Below are positions 62,401 through 64,000 of a stretch of 64,000 nucleotides of DNA, piece after piece. Below the pieces are notes generated by a model that saw only the letters and a list, made by a program, of their open reading frames with translations, was not told the origin of the DNA and searched no databases. A program made the translations under genes and the position numbers. Numbering within the stretch: the first letter of the stretch is position 1; each line of letters opens with the position of its first letter. Source of the DNA: Diadema setosum (lineage: Eukaryota; Echinodermata; Echinoidea; Diadematoida; Diadematidae); assembly GCF_964275005.1 (NCBI RefSeq), contig NC_092701.1:36967020-37031019 (forward strand), given 5' to 3'.

Positions 62401-62881
62401 TGCATCCCTGCTGTGGTTGGGGGAAAATCCCCTGATTTTGAAAATCATATGTAAAGGCATCATATGCATTTAAAAAGTATGCATGCTTAATTTTTTTGCA
62501 TAACATGCAACATTTTTAGTGATGTCCCTCAACTTTACAAACAATCTGGTGAATGATCTTTATCATTGAATGAACGTAAATGAAGTATAAAGGCTCAGAT
62601 TGCACCAGGGAATATCTAGAACCCTTGAGCTTGACCCTGACCAGCACTGACTTTGAAAACATACAGTCATGTACGATAGTAAAGTTTTGTCGTGCAACAT
62701 GCTGAAACCTGTAGACCACTTTGCGTGTAGATAAAGTGATGTGTTCTCTCTTCCAGCCCTGGAATCATTTGAAGGATTCAAGGACATCACTGACCCAAAG
62801 AGTCTTCTGGCTGGGGCGGGGTCAAACCTCAGCAGAGAGCCCACCGGATCGGGGCCAGACATGCAGGACTGTCAGACCTAG
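53394..62881 (+). CDS. DSN1: Kinetochore-associated protein Dsn1 (Mis12 complex subunit), 10 exons, 302 aa
   Basis: Dsn1 is a subunit of the Mis12 complex (with Mis12, Nnf1/PMF1 and Nsl1), which links CENP-C at the inner kinetochore to Ndc80. Exons: 53394-53437, 55329-55368, 55705-55810, 56310-56383, 56946-57012, 57845-57920, 59066-59206, 60680-60827, 62240-62327, 62757-62881. All borders are AG/GT, phases agree, and the sum is 909 nt. Key match: KRRSSFMRGRSRKSLPSVH (residues 41-59), then STDLSEEKR, aligns with human RRRSWRRASMKETNRRKSLHPIH and VDLAESKR, the basic Aurora B-regulated motif and what follows; serines 44, 45 and 54 sit in Aurora-type contexts. The middle is helical (IQSHIRRLTEEGEKWDKLLE resembles YITKFSLERQTWDQLLLHY). 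The end, FKDITDPKSLLAGAGS, parallels human QLDPSPARKLLK, the Ndc80-binding tail. It is shorter than human (356 aa), mainly at the N-terminus. Confidence 0.9.
53667..53709. repeat. Perfect 17-bp inverted repeat with 9-nt loop
   Basis: CCCGAACGCTTCGTGTT, loop gaaagttga, then the exact inverted arm. It lies in DSN1 intron 1, 230 bp after exon 1. Confidence 0.8.
54065..54631. mobile_element. 566-bp palindromic MITE with TTAA ends (copy 2)
   Basis: Nearly the same sequence as 8081-8646, including the non-palindromic centre, and again bordered by TTAA. It lies in DSN1 intron 1. The arms differ slightly between copies and between left and right, so both have aged somewhat since insertion. Confidence 0.87.
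54727..55240 (+). mobile_element. LINE relic, end of reverse transcriptase ORF
   Basis: RIQRKAARFCLGNYSKSSSV in one frame, then RRERNRWTMLFKIQRGMVGI and SANKYITYLPERKTRR in another. Together these follow the C-terminal layout of a non-LTR retrotransposon ORF (RAARFVLGDYSRTSSVT ... RR..RLTMLYKI..G.V.I...KYI.P). At least one frame shift makes it non-functional. It lies in DSN1 intron 1; ends approximate. Confidence 0.7.
55329..55368 (+). CDS. DSN1: DSN1 exon 2
   Basis: A 40-nt micro-exon: MTRKRKADVEQPD between caacag and gtaagt. The basic RKRK may be a nuclear localisation signal. Confidence 0.8.
55705..55810 (+). CDS. DSN1: DSN1 exon 3, Aurora B motif
   Basis: VMSTITKHQKRQKRRSSF, then MRGRSRKSLPSVHVECS; donor gtaaga, phase 1. 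This is the conserved basic region that in human Dsn1 is auto-inhibitory until phosphorylated. Confidence 0.88.
56310..56383 (+). CDS. DSN1: DSN1 exon 4
   Basis: EIHKKISTDLSEEKRFEKL and KQECFE; STDLSEEKR matches the human SVDLAESKR. Donor gtaagc, phase 0. Confidence 0.87.
56946..57012 (+). CDS. DSN1: DSN1 exon 5
   Basis: YTIQKLQAEIPLFEADQALQ then CR; IQKL aligns with human FSIQKLEPFL. Donor gtatgt, phase 1. Confidence 0.87.
57845..57920 (+). CDS. DSN1: DSN1 exon 6
   Basis: RKAFEDTLVDVAETGMLKHA then TTKT, acceptor ccaccag, donor gttagt, phase 2. Confidence 0.82.
57964..58396. mobile_element. 433-bp TTAA-flanked MITE
   Basis: TTAAAGGGGCATAGTCCCGG on the left and the inverted TTAAAGGTGCATGGTCCCGG on the right. 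Same border type as 8081-8646 but a different interior. It lies in DSN1 intron 6. Confidence 0.8.
59066..59206 (+). CDS. DSN1: DSN1 exon 7
   Basis: YEPNPANLEMNEVVIKIQSH, then IRRLTEEGEKWDKLLEDQTE and AAKEAE; a clear amphipathic helix. Donor gtaagt, phase 2. Confidence 0.9.
59409..59840. repeat. ~95-bp dispersed repeat, copy 3, split by a palindromic MITE
   Basis: Inverted copy of the repeats at 25498 and 30494: 'cacccattgaggaaggactg' ... 'aagacttgtcctcaa' up to 59501, then the missing 'aatgggttaa' resumes at 59830. The MITE at 59502-59829 sits between. Confidence 0.75.
59502..59829. mobile_element. 328-bp palindromic MITE (CATGGTTTAAACCATG themes)
   Basis: GGCCCGAATTCACGAAGGTG and its inverted right end, CACCTTCGTGAATTCCGGCC, enclose paired 'ccatggtttaaaccatgg' blocks and a core of ~20-bp repeats of the form 'aaatgaNNatttcgt'. 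It lies in DSN1 intron 7. Confidence 0.85.
60680..60827 (+). CDS. DSN1: DSN1 exon 8
   Basis: LHSTESERKVPCKEPESLTI, KQRRMLSELPDLAAIIDWAG and SSARDVAIQ, donor gtaaac, phase 0. Confidence 0.9.
60828..62239. other. DSN1 intron 8
   Basis: Holds two poly-G runs (61016-61027 and 61716-61728) and otherwise no recognisable feature. Confidence 0.45.
62240..62327 (+). CDS. DSN1: DSN1 exon 9
   Basis: IAKIHQTARQTASFKDCLQR and YLQQELNQF; helical, matching the human QLQAFMDESTQCFQKVSVQL region. Donor gtgagt, phase 1. Confidence 0.88.
62757..62881 (+). CDS. DSN1: DSN1 exon 10 and stop
   Basis: ALESFEGFKDITDPKSLLAG then AGSNLSREPTGSGPDMQDCQ T and TAG at 62879-62881. The DPKSLL segment is the likely Ndc80 (Spc24/Spc25) contact. 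Confidence 0.88.
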
Positions 62882-64000
62882 CGTGGATGAGGTGTGTATC
62901 AGCAGACAGGGGGATTTGGGGCAGACACAGCAGTATCTGATAAAAAATATTTCCTCCATTTCATACATACTATGTTGTAGTCATGCTGTAAGGTGGATTT
63001 CATATTCAAACATTTCATCTTGCACACCCAGATAGAAAGAGAGAGAGGATGAAGAAAAAAGACCTTTAGGTATTTGTAGGAACTAGCAAGATGGTAGGGA
63101 CTAGCAAGACGAGTTAATCAAAATTTGTGGACATCATGGTTGCTGTAATCTTGTATTCAATTCATGCAGCTTGCTTCACAACAAGTCTTTTAACAAACTT
63201 GGCAGTTACTTAAGTCCCACAAAACCCATGAATAATTCTCTGGCTTTACTTCTGATACTACTCTCCAACATGTGATCATTTGTTGTTTGTTTTAAGCAAG
63301 GCAAAAGACATAAATGTCTGTAAATCACTATATGTGTATATAGCTTTCTCTCAGAACCTCCAAATAGGTCATGTGAATATGGCATCTAATGTATGTTATT
63401 ACTTGTTGTGTATAGAAGAAGAACTATATATGAGTTTTCTTTAACTTGAGCAGATGTGTCAGAGTTATTCATATTACAGAATGTGAATTATAACATCTGG
63501 AGAAATGTCACAAAAAAAAAAACAACTTATCAGGAGAAGATGAAATAGCAATTTGCTGTTCATAGGAAGGTATTGAGGAGTATTGCCCAGGAGTCTGAGA
63601 TACTTGACTAATACTTCAGCACTAGGAATGCAAATGTGATCATGAAAATCAAGGTTAGCATATTCAAAAAATTGGCATAATGTGGTAAAACCAGATTTAA
63701 ATGGTCTCATGTGTATAAGATGTGATCAACTTCTTTGTACTGATGGTACATTGGGAAAGGAAAGTATGGACTATATTTTCCATTTTGGATGTTATTCCCC
63801 TTTCTTGCATTCCTTCTTGAATTCCACAAATTTGTTTAAAGAGGCATTTCATAACATGTAACTTTGGGAAAGTAAATTTTGGCGTGGCAACCCCCCCCCC
63901 CCCTCCCCCCCAAAAAACACACACACACACACACAACACACATTATAGTGTCAACATGGTCATATTTATGTTGTGCATCTAAAACATTCTACTTGTATGA
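62882..64000. other. DSN1 3' UTR and downstream
   Basis: No AATAAA was seen close behind the stop. A poly-C tract and (AC)n run lie at 63891-63942. Nothing else recognised. Confidence 0.4.

Overview
This is a 64 kb piece of animal nuclear DNA: AT-rich, with genes split by GT-AG introns, many microsatellites and dense short repeats. The mix of a laminin gamma-like chain, a Dsn1-like kinetochore protein, palindromic MITEs, foldback elements and small tandem-array elements suggests a marine invertebrate deuterostome, most likely an echinoderm. The organism is an inference from general character; no single sequence proves it.

Four host genes can be read. (1) 1642-9134, plus strand: the last eight coding exons of a laminin gamma-like chain, covering the whole C-terminal coiled-coil arm; its 5' part lies outside the window. 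(2) 20601-32264, minus strand: a short-chain dehydrogenase/reductase related to retinol dehydrogenases and to light-dependent protochlorophyllide reductase. Six exons join cleanly; the most 5' exon is provisional. (3) 48966-49589, minus strand: an intronless atypical Ras-like small GTPase. (4) 53394-62881, plus strand: a complete ten-exon gene for the kinetochore protein Dsn1 (302 codons plus stop). The laminin and reductase genes converge across 11.5 kb. The GTPase and Dsn1 genes diverge across 3.8 kb. Nothing suggests that the four genes act together.

The rest is mostly mobile DNA and its remains. 9.1-9.6 kb: a hAT-like element in the laminin 3' UTR, itself hit by a MITE. 13.9-14.8 kb: a foldback element split by a 5'-truncated LINE with a 13-bp target duplication. 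16.4-17.6 kb: a seven-unit tandem array with short terminal inverted repeats. 19.3-20.1 kb: an 838-bp foldback built on a 14-bp palindrome. 22-35 kb: several MITEs, two hairpins with a shared tip, an array rich in nuclear-receptor-type DR1 motifs, and a tRNA-derived SINE. 35.6-43.1 kb: a 7.5 kb foldback element whose arms are arrays of a ~146-bp unit. 43-53 kb: low-complexity arrays, small MITEs and a CR1/L2-like LINE 3' end next to the GTPase gene. Two near-identical copies of a 566-bp palindromic TTAA-flanked MITE lie in introns of the laminin and Dsn1 genes.

The most unusual feature is the repeated use of one design: foldback elements whose arms are built from sub-repeats that are themselves palindromes. 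No LTR retrovirus, Polinton, CRISPR array or functional tRNA gene was recognised.
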